A stretch of DNA of 64,000 bases from Limnobaculum xujianqingii (GCF_013394855.1 NZ_JABMLK010000001.1:2747501-2811500); one strand, 5' to 3'. Shown: positions 1 through 9,544, numbered from the stretch's first letter. The notes: a model not told the origin generated them from the letters alone. Numbers and translations: made by a program.

Positions 1-693
1 TTCCACCTACATCGAATTGTTATCGTTCTGTTCTGTCTGGCGTTATTAGTCGCCCTGATGCAGGGAGTTTCCTATTTCAGCTTAAACAGTCAGGCAGCAC
101 AAGCGAAACAATCCCAGGAACTGGCCCGCACGCTGGCAAAGCAAGTGACATTTACCCTTGCACCACTGTTAGACGGCCCGGTTGATGGTGTTGACGATCA
201 GAAAATTAAGAGCATTCTACAACATCTGACAGAACATAGCCGGATCCTTGACGCCTCCGTATACCAAGTGGATGGCACACTGATTGCGCAACAGGGTGAT
301 GGTACCAGCGTACGAGACAGACTCGCTCTCGACGGACAACGCCCCGGTAGCTATTTCAATCAGCAGATTGTGGAAATGATTAACAGCAAAGATGGGCCGT
401 TGGGATTTATTCGCCTGACTCTGGACACTCACGTGCTGGCAACAGAATCTGAGCAAGTGGACAATACCACCAATATGCTACGCCTGATGCTACTGCTGGC
501 TATGGTGATTGGTATTATTTTGGGCCGCACATTATTGATGCGGCAACGCAGCGGATGGAAAAAGTCACCCTATCTGTTAACTGCCGGAGATTCAGAACCA
601 GAAGAAGCTTCTCACCCGACTGTTGAAACTCAAAGACCGACACATAAAGTACATAAAAAGAAACGCCCGCACAAAAAGCGCCCCTATCGTTAA
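1..693 (+). CDS. smp: Smp-family inner-membrane protein (5' end outside window)
   Basis: The reading frame is open from base 1, so the start codon lies to the left of the window. The visible N-terminus is a hydrophobic segment that aligns with the first transmembrane helix of E. coli Smp (YtjB). A periplasmic stretch follows, with the family-typical LARTLAKQVT, RLALDGQRPG, YFNQQIVE and LGFIRLTLDTH blocks. A second membrane helix lies around bases 475-535, and the tail is very basic and Lys/His-rich. In enterics smp lies beside serB, which would be off the window to the left. The molecular role of the family is not settled. Family assignment is strong; only the start is missing. Confidence 0.9.
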   Translation, partial: FHLHRIVIVLFCLALLVALMQGVSYFSLNSQAAQAKQSQELARTLAKQVTFTLAPLLDGPVDGVDDQKIKSILQHLTEHSRILDASVYQVDGTLIAQQGDGTSVRDRLALDGQRPGSYFNQQIVEMINSKDGPLGFIRLTLDTHVLATESEQVDNTTNMLRLMLLLAMVIGIILGRTLLMRQRSGWKKSPYLLTAGDSEPEEASHPTVETQRPTHKVHKKKRPHKKRPYR

Positions 694-715
694 TCGCATT
701 GGTTAAGTGCGTTGG

Positions 716-1495
716 TTAAGTGCAATGAAACAGCGCAACGCTATTAGCATACAGCTGCTGAGCAATCTCACGGGCCGGCTCGCTTCGCAGTTGGCACAGT
801 TGCTCAAACACTAATTTAACTCGCTCTGGCCGATTAGGTTGTCCCTGAAATCCTGACAGTGGCATATCCGGCGCATCCGTTTCTAATACCAGTGATGTCA
901 GCGGCAGCTTTGCCATTACCTTGCGGGTTTTCTGTGCTCGCTCATAGGTAATTACACCACCAACACCAATAGAATAACCCAACCGGATAAAGGCCTGAGC
1001 CTGAGACAAACTGCCAGAAAAACCGTGTACCACACCAGCACGCGGTAGCGGATGCTGTTTTAATACGCTGGCCAACTTATCATGGGTACGCCGGGAGTGA
1101 AGAATCACCGGTAAATCAAAACGTTTTGCCAGTTTAAGCTGTTCTGACAATAGCCATAATTGTCGTTCAGACTGTGGGGTTTCCATATAGTCATCCAGCC
1201 CTATCTCCCCCACTGCTACGATCTTACCGTCATTGTGGCTTAACCGTTGTGCCAGCTGCTGCAATCCTTCTTCCCGATGCGAGTCGATATACAGAGGATG
1301 TAAACCTAAAGCACCGTAAATCGCCGGAAACTGGCGGGTAAGTTGAATGATTCCGTCAAACATTTCGCTGGTGACGGCCGGCACAATAATGCGCTCAACA
1401 CCAGACTCAGCGGCTAATGTCAGGCTCTCCTGCTCATGGTGAACAAAAGGGGGAAAATCAAAATGGCAATGGGTATCTATAAATACGGGTGTCAC
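716..1495 (-). CDS. yjjV: TatD-family metal-dependent hydrolase YjjV
   Basis: A 259-aa TIM-barrel hydrolase of the TatD DNase family. The metal-binding signature HxH is at residues 9 and 11 (DTHCHFDF). Further ligands are in GEIGLD, ILHSRR, VVHGFSG and LETDAPDMP, all in family order. Members are metal-dependent phosphoesterases/DNases; the substrate of YjjV itself is not settled. It lies directly downstream of yjjU on the same strand (28-bp gap), as in E. coli, so the two are probably co-transcribed. Length is normal for the family. Confidence 0.92.
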   Translation of the reverse strand: MTPVFIDTHCHFDFPPFVHHEQESLTLAAESGVERIIVPAVTSEMFDGIIQLTRQFPAIYGALGLHPLYIDSHREEGLQQLAQRLSHNDGKIVAVGEIGLDDYMETPQSERQLWLLSEQLKLAKRFDLPVILHSRRTHDKLASVLKQHPLPRAGVVHGFSGSLSQAQAFIRLGYSIGVGGVITYERAQKTRKVMAKLPLTSLVLETDAPDMPLSGFQGQPNRPERVKLVFEQLCQLRSEPAREIAQQLYANSVALFHCT

Positions 1496-1522
1496 ACAAC
1501 CTCCACCATGGGGGGAATAGAA

Positions 1523-2524
1523 TTATTGCGGACTTATCATATCAGGCTGTGACGGACGAGAAAGAATATTCGTGGTGTTCTTTTGCTTTAACTCTTCATA
1601 ACGCAATAAAGAACGTCCAAGGGTTGCCAGAAAATAGCGACCGCACTGTTTGCCCAGATGGTAATCCCGGTTCAGTGAAGCTATGCGGCTACCCAGGGCT
1701 TTGCTGGCCAATGGTTTTGGTGGGAAGATCTCTAAGATCTGCACGCCATCAGGTGGATTTTCAATAAACTGCTGTGTGCGAATATAGCTAACTTCATGCT
1801 GATGAAGAATACGCAACATTTGAGGCAAACTGGTATCGTCAGGAAACCAGCGCTCCATGTGTTTCATCCAGGCTGGCGTGTAATAAATCTGAGATGGAAC
1901 CGTTCTGATCACCACGATAGTATCGGCTCCCCGTCGATAGGCTTCTTCTACCGGAACCGCGTCACTGATGCCACCATCCATATAGTAGACACCATCGATC
2001 TCTATACCGGCGCGATAAAATCCGGGAATAGCACTGGACGCCTTCAGTACCTGTAACCAGTTTCGCTGTTCGGCAGGAAAATAGGTTGGCGTAAAATCAT
2101 CACCGCGACAGGCACACATGTAGAACTCTCGCCCTTTCGCCATACGATCCAGAGCATAAGAAATGTTCAGTGGCATTTGGTCGGTGACAGTATCAATCAG
2201 CCAATCGATATCAATCATATGCCCGCCACGGGCAAATCGGATAGGATTAAAAAATTGCGGTGAGGTGGAATAGCGAACGATAACCCGACGAGCATAACCT
2301 GCCTGGCCACAAATATAGGCCGATAAATTTTGTGCTCCCGCAGAAGTGCCGATCATTAGATCAAAGGGATCGAAGCCTGCTCGTTGAAACTGATCCAGTA
2401 CTCCGGCAGTAAAAATCCCCCGCTGTCCGCCACCTTCACAAACCAGTGCAATTTTGCCTGGTTTTTCCGGCTTATGAATCAACGGTTCTTTTCGTCCCAG
2501 AGTGACAGGTATTCTGTTTCCCAA
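1523..2524 (-). CDS. yjjU: Patatin-like phospholipase YjjU
   Basis: A 333-aa patatin-family serine hydrolase. The oxyanion glycine stretch GGGQRG is at residues 31-36, the nucleophile motif GTSAG at 59-63 (Ser61), and the catalytic Asp in DGG at about residue 183, giving the Ser-Asp dyad expected for lipid acyl hydrolases. There is no signal peptide, so it is predicted cytosolic or membrane-peripheral. It sits between a CsbD-like gene and yjjV in the same leftward group. The family activity is phospholipase A/esterase; the physiological lipid is unknown. Confidence 0.92.
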   Translation of the reverse strand: MGNRIPVTLGRKEPLIHKPEKPGKIALVCEGGGQRGIFTAGVLDQFQRAGFDPFDLMIGTSAGAQNLSAYICGQAGYARRVIVRYSTSPQFFNPIRFARGGHMIDIDWLIDTVTDQMPLNISYALDRMAKGREFYMCACRGDDFTPTYFPAEQRNWLQVLKASSAIPGFYRAGIEIDGVYYMDGGISDAVPVEEAYRRGADTIVVIRTVPSQIYYTPAWMKHMERWFPDDTSLPQMLRILHQHEVSYIRTQQFIENPPDGVQILEIFPPKPLASKALGSRIASLNRDYHLGKQCGRYFLATLGRSLLRYEELKQKNTTNILSRPSQPDMISPQ

Positions 2525-2542
2525 ATACTAACCTTTTAAATA

Positions 2543-2734
2543 TTAATGATGAGTTCCCGACTCAGAGGATACCCTTTCTTGCTCTTTTCCGTAATCCTCT
2601 TGCAGAATTCCCGAGAGCCAATCGCTGTTTCCGGCAAAAAACTCATCTTCTATGCCGGCCATTTCAGCCCACCAGAGTCGGATAGAACCTTTCCACTGCT
2701 TTAGTCTGCCCAGAATAATATCACTATTCATCAT
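2543..2734 (-). CDS. Small CsbD-like stress protein
   Basis: A 63-aa polypeptide starting with two consecutive Met codons (either could be used). It matches the CsbD/YjbJ pattern: LKQWKGSIRLWWAEM resembles the WKQFKGKVKEQWG block, and a second block, SDWLSGILQEDYGKEQE, resembles the xLxGKIQxxYG repeat. CsbD-like proteins are general-stress proteins of unknown mechanism. It lies between osmY and yjjU on the same strand, where E. coli carries ytjA instead. A GAGG-type ribosome site sits about 8 bases upstream. The family call is moderate because the protein is short and acidic compared with YjbJ. Confidence 0.7.
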   Translation of the reverse strand: MMNSDIILGRLKQWKGSIRLWWAEMAGIEDEFFAGNSDWLSGILQEDYGKEQERVSSESGTHH

Positions 2735-2755
2735 AATAGCTCCTCAGTCAGACTG

Positions 2756-2783
2756 GCAGTAAAACGTTAATACGCTTTACTGC
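2756..2783. other. Stem-loop between osmY and the CsbD-like gene
   Basis: GCAGTAAAACG (2756-2766) faces CGCTTTACTGC (2773-2783) across a 6-base loop, with one internal A/C mismatch. On the minus strand it follows osmY but no U-run follows. It is more likely an mRNA-stabilising or attenuating hairpin than a full terminator. Confidence 0.4.
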
Positions 2784-2796
2784 GTCATCTTAACGG

Positions 2797-3444
2797 TTAG
2801 TGTTTTACAACCAAATCGTTTTTCACGGTTTTAACGCCTTTTACTTGTTTAGCAATACTTTCGGCCTGTTTAGCCTGAGCCGCTTTATCAACATTACCGG
2901 TCAGTAATACCACCCCTTCACTGGTTTCAACTTTGATTTTTCGAGATGGGACGATTTTATCTGCCAGGAATTTGGCTTTAACTTCGCTGGTAATAGCAGA
3001 GTCACTCACATAGCCCTCTACCGTACCGCTTTTATCTTCTTGTACCTGAAGTTTGTTACTAACAGATTTCACCCCTTCGACCTTTTCTACCACTTCATTG
3101 GCCTGGGTCATCTGTTCGGTGCTGGTAACAAAACCACTCAGGGTGACGACACCACCGGTGGTTTCAACTGAGATATGTGTACTTTCAATACTTTTATGAT
3201 CTAACAACGCACTTTTTACTTTTGCCGTAATGGTGCTGTCGCCCATAAAGTTATCGACTTTCTTCATCGAGTTATCGATAGAGGAACCTACTTTATCAAC
3301 CGACTTATCAATGGATGTACTGACTTTTTCAACGGCATTTTCGGCCTTAGTTGCCACGGTTTCTTCAGCCCATGCGCTCCCGCTGACAACTACCGTACTT
3401 AATACTATGGCGATAAAAGAACGTGCTAAGGGTACATTTTTCAT
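2797..3444 (-). CDS. osmY: Periplasmic osmotic/stationary-phase protein OsmY
   Basis: 215 aa with a Sec signal peptide ending ...SGSAWA at residue 26, a short helical Lys/Val-rich linker (about 30-65), then two BON domains (about 70-137 and 149-213). Each BON domain shows the conserved ...GVVTLSGFV/GVVLLTGNV...GVKSV pattern. OsmY is an RpoS-controlled periplasmic protein that acts as a chaperone and contacts membrane surfaces. Its neighbourhood (downstream of prfC, upstream of yjjU) is the enteric one. It is transcribed alone or with the CsbD-like gene. Length is close to the E. coli protein (201 aa), with a slightly longer linker. Confidence 0.93.
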   Translation of the reverse strand: MKNVPLARSFIAIVLSTVVVSGSAWAEETVATKAENAVEKVSTSIDKSVDKVGSSIDNSMKKVDNFMGDSTITAKVKSALLDHKSIESTHISVETTGGVVTLSGFVTSTEQMTQANEVVEKVEGVKSVSNKLQVQEDKSGTVEGYVSDSAITSEVKAKFLADKIVPSRKIKVETSEGVVLLTGNVDKAAQAKQAESIAKQVKGVKTVKNDLVVKH

Positions 3445-3967
3445 TGATGCTTACCTTTAGGTTTAAATACAGGAATACCGAATAAATCACCTGTTTTCCA
3501 GTAAGTTATCCGGTGATATCAACCAATTGCACAATACAATTAGCCAATGACCATGAATAGCAGTGCAATTATTGGGCCACATTAGATTAAATGATTAATA
3601 ATCAATAAATTACTAATAGAATGGTATATAAAAAAAAGTGGAAGTGTTGTTTTTTAGCGACAAATTCAATCTATTAATAACATTTTCATAACAAAATATT
3701 TTAACTTATTGAATTAACTGGATACTAATTGTCGCCTATCAGCAACACCTCTATTTAATCTGTTAAATATTAGCCCTAATATGCAATTAGCTACCTGTAT
3801 AACTATAGAACACCCCGGGTAAACTGTTGTATAGATCACAAAATTTTTGTAAGTCTGCTTATAATTGCTTCGTTAATTGCTGGTCAGACAGAATAAAAAA
3901 AGCCCGACATAAACTGTCAGGCCTGTGTACTTCATATAATAGTAAAATTAGCAGCTAATTATGACTA
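3445..3967. other. AT-rich intergenic region between osmY and prfC
   Basis: About 520 bases without a credible gene. The left part must contain the osmY promoter (expected RpoS-type; I could not single out a convincing hexamer pair). The right part holds the prfC terminator. The middle is strongly AT-rich with runs of A and T and no open frame of note. Confidence 0.6.
3895..3922 (-). terminator. Rho-independent terminator of prfC
   Basis: Read on the minus strand, GCCTGACA and TGTCGGGC pair (8 bp, one T-G wobble) around a GTTTA loop and are followed directly by seven T. It lies 45 bases after the prfC stop codon. Confidence 0.8.
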
Positions 3968-5557
3968 TTAATGCTCACGTGTTTTACGGAACACAATGTC
4001 CGGATAACGCTCTTGAGTCAGATTCAGGTTAACCATAGTTGGTGCGATATAACTTAAGTTCTCACCACCATCTAAAGCCACATTCAGCTCATTTTTACGC
4101 TTAAACTCTTCCATCTTTTTCGCATCACTGCATTCAATCCAGCGGGCAGTAGAAACGTTCACCGATTCATAAATCGCTTCTACGTTATATTCACTCTTCA
4201 GGCGAGCCACTACCACATCAAACTGAAGTACCCCAACCGCACCAACAATCAGATCATTATTAGCGATTGGTCGGAATACCTGAACCGCACCCTCTTCTGA
4301 AAGTTGTACCAGCCCTTTCAACAACTGCTTCTGTTTCAGTGGATCTTTCAGGCGAATACGGCGGAACAGCTCTGGCGCAAAGTTTGGAATACCGGTGAAT
4401 TTCATATCCTCACCCTGAGTGAAGGTATCACCGATTTGAATGGTACCGTGGTTATGCAGGCCAATAATATCGCCCGGATAAGCCTCTTCCACATGAGAAC
4501 GGTCACCAGCCATAAAAGTCAGAGCATCAGAGATAACCACATCTTTGCCCAACCGCACCTGACGCAGTTTCATTCCTTTCTCATAAGTACCTGACACCAC
4601 ACGCATAAAGGCCACGCGGTCACGGTGTTTCGGGTCCATATTGGCCTGAATTTTAAATACAAAACCGGAAAATTTCTCTTCTGTAGCAGAAACTTCACGC
4701 ACATCAGTTTTGCGCGGCATTGGTGCCGGAGCCCAGTCAACCAGACCATCCAGCATATGATCCACACCAAAGTTACCCAATGCGGTACCGAAAAATACCG
4801 GTGTCAGTTCACCCGCCAGGAAAGCATCCAGTTCAAATTCATGAGAAGCCCCTTGCACCAGCTCCAGTTCTTCGCGCAGTTGTGCGGCTAAATCTTCGCC
4901 CACCGCTGCATCCAGTTCAGGGTTATTCAACCCTTTCACAATACGGACTTCCTGAATGGTATGGCCTTTACCGCTTTGATACAGGTAGGTTTCGTCTTTA
5001 TATAAATGATAAACCCCTTTAAACAGCTTACCGCAGCCAATTGGCCAGGTAATTGGTGAACACATAATTTTCAGTTCACTCTCTACCTCATCCAGCAGCT
5101 CCATGGGATCGCGAATATCCCGGTCCAGCTTGTTCATAAAGGTTAAAATTGGCGTATCGCGCAGGCGAGTAACTTCCATTAGCTTACGGGTACGGTCTTC
5201 TACCCCTTTTGCCGCATCAATAACCATCAGACAGCAGTCAACGGCGGTTAACGTACGGTAGGTATCTTCAGAGAAGTCTTCATGTCCCGGGGTATCTAAC
5301 AGATTTACCAGACACTCTTTATAAGGAAATTGCATCACCGACGTCGTAATCGAAATACCACGCTGCTTTTCCATCTCCATCCAGTCGGACTTGGCATGTT
5401 GGTTAGAACCACGCCCTTTCACCGTACCGGCAGTCTGAATCGCCTGTCCAAACAACAGAACTTTTTCAGTGATGGTTGTTTTACCCGCATCGGGGTGAGA
5501 AATAATCGCAAACGTGCGTCGGCACGCGATCTCTGCAGCTCTTGACGTATCTTTCAT
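3968..5557 (-). CDS. prfC: Peptide chain release factor 3 (RF3)
   Basis: A 529-aa translational GTPase that recycles RF1/RF2 from the ribosome after termination. G1 is SHPDAGKTT near residue 20, G3 DTPGHEDF and G4 NKLD, and the rest is nearly identical to E. coli RF3 up to the C-terminal VFRKTREH. An in-frame ATG 33 bases further upstream exists, but the start at [11 protein letters not shown] gives exactly the enteric length. In E. coli yjjG lies between rimI and prfC; here that interval has no yjjG, and a BON lipoprotein gene is divergent from prfC. Confidence 0.97.
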   Translation of the reverse strand: MKDTSRAAEIACRRTFAIISHPDAGKTTITEKVLLFGQAIQTAGTVKGRGSNQHAKSDWMEMEKQRGISITTSVMQFPYKECLVNLLDTPGHEDFSEDTYRTLTAVDCCLMVIDAAKGVEDRTRKLMEVTRLRDTPILTFMNKLDRDIRDPMELLDEVESELKIMCSPITWPIGCGKLFKGVYHLYKDETYLYQSGKGHTIQEVRIVKGLNNPELDAAVGEDLAAQLREELELVQGASHEFELDAFLAGELTPVFFGTALGNFGVDHMLDGLVDWAPAPMPRKTDVREVSATEEKFSGFVFKIQANMDPKHRDRVAFMRVVSGTYEKGMKLRQVRLGKDVVISDALTFMAGDRSHVEEAYPGDIIGLHNHGTIQIGDTFTQGEDMKFTGIPNFAPELFRRIRLKDPLKQKQLLKGLVQLSEEGAVQVFRPIANNDLIVGAVGVLQFDVVVARLKSEYNVEAIYESVNVSTARWIECSDAKKMEEFKRKNELNVALDGGENLSYIAPTMVNLNLTQERYPDIVFRKTREH

Positions 5558-5927
5558 CAGGGATTCTCTGGAAACTCTCAGGGAGCACAAAAAAGGAATT
5601 ATCGTTAATTGCCGGGAATTTTACACACATAGGCCAAGAAAGGATAGGTTCCTCACTGATTAGTCCATGATTAAAGCAAACAACACTCTTGAGTAAATGA
5701 TGACACACTTGCTCCTGACCATCGCAATATACCCTGCAAATAAAGCCTTGTCAGAAAACGATAACTAATCGTTACCTAATGAAAATATTAGCTATCGCGT
5801 TATTTAATTACTATATTAATAAACGAATTGCATCATCTCAGATGGGTCAAATATACAGCTAAGATGAGGCGTTATTTTTATTAACGCTGTTCACAACAAA
5901 ATCATCAACCACTAAGGAGTAGAAAGG
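5558..5927. other. Divergent promoter region prfC / BON lipoprotein
   Basis: About 370 bases, AT-rich, with no credible gene. It must hold the leftward prfC promoter and the rightward promoter of the lipoprotein gene. I see no strong hairpin or repeat. Confidence 0.5.
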
Positions 5928-6242
5928 ATGAAGATTGCAAAGTCACTTGCAGCCCTGTTGGGTGCCATTATTATGACCATCGCAGTCGCAGGTTGTTCAC
6001 CTACGGCGAAAACTGAAGGTACCGGTGGGTATATTGATGACTCAGTGATTACCACTAAAGTAAAAGCCGCGCTTTTAGGTGAAAAAACCATTCGCTCCAC
6101 CCAAATTACTGTCACTACCTTTAAAGGTAAAGTACAGCTAAGCGGTTTTGTACGCTCTAAAGATGAATCCAACGCAGCTGCAGATGTGGCTAAAACCGTC
6201 GTTGGCGTACGTTCTGTAGAAAACGATCTGCTGGTGAAATAG
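5928..6242 (+). CDS. Single-BON-domain lipoprotein (OsmY/YraP-like)
   Basis: 104 aa. The N-terminus is a lipoprotein signal peptide with lipobox AVAGC (Cys23), so the mature protein should be lipid-anchored to an envelope membrane. One BON domain follows (about residues 35-103: DDSVITTKVKAALL...GKVQLSGFV...GVRSVENDLLVK). BON domains bind lipid or envelope surfaces. AAGGAG lies 14 bases before the ATG, with a second GAAAGG closer. A strong terminator follows immediately, so it is monocistronic. It replaces yjjG at this locus relative to E. coli. Function is probably envelope stress, by family only. Confidence 0.85.
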   Translation: MKIAKSLAALLGAIIMTIAVAGCSPTAKTEGTGGYIDDSVITTKVKAALLGEKTIRSTQITVTTFKGKVQLSGFVRSKDESNAAADVAKTVVGVRSVENDLLVK

Positions 6243-6266
6243 TTTATAATTCAGTCAGTAAACAGA

Positions 6267-6305
6267 AAAGCGCGGATTGCTATAACCCAATCCGCGCTTT
6301 AAATT
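6267..6305. terminator. Bidirectional terminator between BON lipoprotein and rimI
   Basis: A perfect 13-bp inverted repeat AAAGCGCGGATTG / CAATCCGCGCTTT with an 8-base loop, flanked by A-run and T-run. It can serve both the rightward lipoprotein gene and the leftward holD-rimI pair. Confidence 0.88.
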
Positions 6306-6322
6306 TTTAGTCATTACTGATA

Positions 6323-6763
6323 CTACAGCGTTAACGCCATAATCACCGCATCTTCCCGACCATCTGCTGCCGGGTAATAGCCTTTTCTTACCGTCACTTC
6401 ATTAAAATCAAAAGCACGATACAACTCAATAGCAGCCAGATTGGATGCCCGAACTTCCAGCCACAGCGTCATGACGTCCCGTTGAATTAACTCATCAATC
6501 AGATGTTGCAACAGCTCCCGTCCCACGCCTCGACGCTGAAAATCGGGATGAACGGCAATATTGAAGAGAGTCGCTTCATCCAGCACCACTTGGGTGATAG
6601 CAAAAGCAGCAATAGTATTATCTACGCTTAACGTCAGATTCAGGTATCGGTCTCCCTGATTACTGTGTAGCGTTTTTTCTGTCCAGGGAAAAGCATGGCT
6701 CGCCTGTTCAATTTGCCAGACGACCGGTAAATCATCCGGCTTGAGGAAGGAAATGGTATTCAT
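6323..6763 (-). CDS. rimI: Ribosomal protein S18-alanine N-acetyltransferase
   Basis: A 146-aa GNAT-fold acetyltransferase that acetylates the N-terminal Ala of ribosomal protein S18. The acetyl-CoA loop is QRRGVGRELL, preceded by the LFNIAVHPDF strand. LEVRASNLAAIELYRAFDF and the C-terminal RKGYYPAADGREDAVIM block are characteristic of RimI. It overlaps the end of holD by about 30 bases on the same strand, the usual enteric holD-rimI coupling. Confidence 0.94.
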   Translation of the reverse strand: MNTISFLKPDDLPVVWQIEQASHAFPWTEKTLHSNQGDRYLNLTLSVDNTIAAFAITQVVLDEATLFNIAVHPDFQRRGVGRELLQHLIDELIQRDVMTLWLEVRASNLAAIELYRAFDFNEVTVRKGYYPAADGREDAVIMALTL

Positions 6764-7163
6764 CGCGACAAATCTGCTGCCATAAGGTACGTTTTGCTTC
6801 AGGATTATCCGCCAGTTCAGGCAGTGCTGGGGTGCTTAAGACCGGTAACTCTGCCAATGCTGCTGGTAAATCAGGACATTGTTCAATGTCCATCAGCCAG
6901 AATACACAACGAGTATCTTCCGGCACCATCATGGCCTGTTCGGGTGTCAGACAATAAATCTGTTCCACCGAAAGCAACATGGCGCGTAAAATATCCTGCA
7001 TCAATGGAGAAGACAGCACAGGTAACGTTTCTGCTAACAAAATCACTTTAAGGTTAGCAGGCAAAACCATGGCAACTTCTCCCTGCAGTGCAGCCGGACG
7101 CCTCAGTTGATACTGCCTGATGCCCATTTGCTCCAGTTGCCAGTCACGCCGTGATGTCGTCAT
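6732..7163 (-). CDS. holD: DNA polymerase III psi subunit
   Basis: A 143-aa HolD-family protein, the psi subunit that bridges the clamp loader to chi (HolC) and SSB. It begins with the family N-terminus (SRRDWQLEQMGIRQYQLRRPAALQGE), which carries the tau/gamma-binding peptide, and continues with AEVAMVLPANLKVILLAE-type strands. It is the first gene of the leftward holD-rimI pair and is divergent from rsmC across about 150 bases. Confidence 0.92.
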   Translation of the reverse strand: MTTSRRDWQLEQMGIRQYQLRRPAALQGEVAMVLPANLKVILLAETLPVLSSPLMQDILRAMLLSVEQIYCLTPEQAMMVPEDTRCVFWLMDIEQCPDLPAALAELPVLSTPALPELADNPEAKRTLWQQICRDEYHFLPQAG

Positions 7164-7317
7164 GATTACCCACTACTCGCTATCAATTTCAGAATTAAGC
7201 TGCGCTATGCTAGCAAACCCATCGAATAACCGCCAATAAAGCTCTATAATTCGGCGCAAATACCATTTGAGGCATTTTCCATTACTGATTCATCCGCCTG
7301 CCTCACAGGAGAATACT

Positions 7318-8373
7318 ATGTCCGCTTTTTGCCCGGCCAGTGAAGTAATGCTGCGCCATACCGATGAGTTTACCGAACGCCGCGTACTGTTTGCCGGCGA
7401 TCTGCAAGACGATCTTCCTTGTCAATTTGAGGCAAAGGAAGTTCGGGTTCACTGTTCTCAGTACCATCACTGGCGCCAACTCGCTCGTACTTTGGGCGAA
7501 AAAGCCCAGTTCAGCTTACTGCCACCACCTGAACTGGTTGATGGCTGCGATACTCTGGTTTTCTACTGGCCTAAAAGCAAGCAGGAAGCACAGTTTCAAT
7601 TAAATGCCCTGCTCAGCCAGTTACCTGTTGGTACTGACCTGTTTATCGTTGGTGAAAACCGCAGTGGCGTGCGCAGCGCCGAAACCCTGTTAGCCGATTT
7701 TGGTCCAATCGCTAAAATTGACAGCGCTCGTCGCTGTAGCCTCTATCACTTCCGTTCAGAACGTCAGGCGCAGTTTGATGTCTCTCAATGGTGGGATGAG
7801 TATCAGGTTGATGATGTGATAGTAAAAACATTGCCGGGCGTATTTAGCCGCGATGGGTTTGATGTGGGTAGTCAGTTACTGCTTTCGGCATTGGAAAATA
7901 TAAAAGGCAAAGTGCTGGACGTAGGTTGCGGTGCCGGTGTGTTATCCGCGATTCTTGCTCATGAAAATCCGGACCTTACTCTAACGCTAAGCGATGTTAA
8001 CGCAGCTGCACTTGAATCCAGCAAAGCAACTATCAGCGCCAATGGATTACAGGGCAAAGTGATTGCCAGCGATGTGTTCTCCGATATTGAAGGTCGCTTT
8101 GACTTTATTATCTCTAACCCGCCGTTTCATGATGGATTACAAACCAATCTGACCGCCGCGGAATCGCTGATCCGTGGTGCAACAAAACATCTGCAGTTAG
8201 GCGGTCGTTTGTGTATTGTCGCTAACGCCTTCCTGCCTTACCCGGACCTTCTGGACGCTACCTTTGGCAGCCATGAAGTATTGGCTCAAACCGGACGCTT
8301 TAAAGTCTATCAATCCATCATGGGTCGTCCGTCCGCAGCACCGAAAGATAAAAAAACCGCAAATAAACGATAA
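7318..8373 (+). CDS. rsmC: 16S rRNA m2G1207 methyltransferase RsmC
   Basis: A 351-aa SAM-dependent rRNA (guanine-N2) methyltransferase acting on G1207 of 16S rRNA. The N-terminal half is the degenerate methyltransferase-like domain. The C-terminal half has the SAM loop [11 protein letters not shown] and the catalytic NPPFHDG motif. I chose the ATG at [10 protein letters not shown] because it matches the E. coli N-terminus and has AGGAGA just upstream; an ATG 51 bases earlier is open but unsupported. Conserved to IMGRPSA, then a short Lys-rich tail. Confidence 0.95.
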   Translation: MSAFCPASEVMLRHTDEFTERRVLFAGDLQDDLPCQFEAKEVRVHCSQYHHWRQLARTLGEKAQFSLLPPPELVDGCDTLVFYWPKSKQEAQFQLNALLSQLPVGTDLFIVGENRSGVRSAETLLADFGPIAKIDSARRCSLYHFRSERQAQFDVSQWWDEYQVDDVIVKTLPGVFSRDGFDVGSQLLLSALENIKGKVLDVGCGAGVLSAILAHENPDLTLTLSDVNAAALESSKATISANGLQGKVIASDVFSDIEGRFDFIISNPPFHDGLQTNLTAAESLIRGATKHLQLGGRLCIVANAFLPYPDLLDATFGSHEVLAQTGRFKVYQSIMGRPSAAPKDKKTANKR

Positions 8374-8379
8374 CCAATC

Positions 8380-8408
8380 GATCCCTTAAGTAATATACTT
8401 AAGGGATC
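8380..8408. other. Perfect stem-loop after rsmC
   Basis: GATCCCTTAAGTA and TACTTAAGGGATC form a 13-bp perfect stem around a 3-base loop, 7 bases after the rsmC stop. No T-run follows on either strand, so it may be an mRNA 3' end stabiliser or a factor-assisted stop rather than a classical terminator. Confidence 0.5.
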
Positions 8409-8525
8409 CCTGTCGCACCGTTAATTCGAACCTTTTCCCCCTGAATCTGGCTTTATGCCCATCGTCAGTCATTGTCGTCGCCAGATTGCGGGATAAAGTT
8501 AACCCTCCGCTAAATGGGGCACATT

Positions 8526-9521
8526 ATGATTCGATTTGCTGTTATTGGAACCAACTGGATTACCCAACGTTTTATTGATGCTGCACATGCTACCGGAAAG
8601 TTGAAACTCACTGCGGTGTATTCCCGCTCACTGGAAAGTGCACGCGCCTTTGCTGAACCTAATCAGATAACACTGCTGTTTGACGATCTTCAGGCTCTGG
8701 CCGAAAGCCCTGAGATTGATGCGGTATATATTGCCAGCCCCAATTCCTTTCACTATTCACAAGCGCTACTCATGCTACAACACCATAAGCATGTGATGTG
8801 CGAAAAACCTCTGGCTTCACATATTCAGGAAGTAGAAACCTTAATCGATTGCGCCAGTAAACATCAGGTGGTGCTATTCGAAGGGTTTAAAACTGCCTGG
8901 TTACCTAACTTCATTCTGTTACAACAAATGCTGCTGCGTATTGGCAAAGTACGTAAGGTATTTATTAACTACTGCCAGTATTCCTCCCGTTACCAGCGTT
9001 ATCTGGACGGTGAGAACCCTAATACCTTTAATCCTGCTTTTTCCAACGGCTCAATTATGGATATTGGCTACTACTGCCTCGCCAGCGCCATTAGCCTGTT
9101 TGGGGAACCTAAAGGGCTGGATGCCAGCGCGGGATTACTGGACTCCGGAGTGGATGGACATGGAACGGTTTGGATGAACTATGGTTATTTTGATGTAGTT
9201 CTGTTTCATTCCAAAGTGAGTAATTCAAATATTCCCAGTGAAATACAGGGAGAAGACGGTACGTTGATAATCGAAAAAATATCTGAATGTCAGAAGATTA
9301 TCTTTACCCCACGAGGCGGTCAGCCAGAAGATATCTCTTTGCCACAGCATGAAAATACCATGTTCTATGAAGCCAGCGTATTTGCCGGGCTGATTGAACG
9401 ACAGTGTATTGACCACACAGGCATTCCTGTGTCACGCAGCACATCTCGCATACTGACAGAGATACGTGCACTTATCGGTGTGAAATTTCCTGCTGACACC
9501 CCGTCAGGGCTGTCTCATTGA
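8526..9521 (+). CDS. Gfo/Idh/MocA-family oxidoreductase
   Basis: About 331 aa. The N-terminal Rossmann domain (FAVIGTNWITQRFIDAA) binds NAD(P). The diagnostic motif CEKPLASH (EKP) follows YIASPNSFHYSQALLML, and the C-terminal alpha/beta domain matches the Gfo/Idh/MocA fold. Such enzymes reduce or oxidise sugars, inositols or related compounds; the substrate here cannot be told. An ATG 12 bases upstream would add MGHI, but the chosen start puts the first beta-strand at the usual place. It stands alone between rsmC and ridA. Not E. coli YceM by sequence. Confidence 0.85.
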   Translation: MIRFAVIGTNWITQRFIDAAHATGKLKLTAVYSRSLESARAFAEPNQITLLFDDLQALAESPEIDAVYIASPNSFHYSQALLMLQHHKHVMCEKPLASHIQEVETLIDCASKHQVVLFEGFKTAWLPNFILLQQMLLRIGKVRKVFINYCQYSSRYQRYLDGENPNTFNPAFSNGSIMDIGYYCLASAISLFGEPKGLDASAGLLDSGVDGHGTVWMNYGYFDVVLFHSKVSNSNIPSEIQGEDGTLIIEKISECQKIIFTPRGGQPEDISLPQHENTMFYEASVFAGLIERQCIDHTGIPVSRSTSRILTEIRALIGVKFPADTPSGLSH

Positions 9522-9544
9522 GAAAATACTGATAGCGGATTTAA

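Noticed and set aside
1489..2056. Rightward frames opposite yjjU
   Set aside because: Shadow frames of a conserved patatin-like gene with no ribosome site or similarity.
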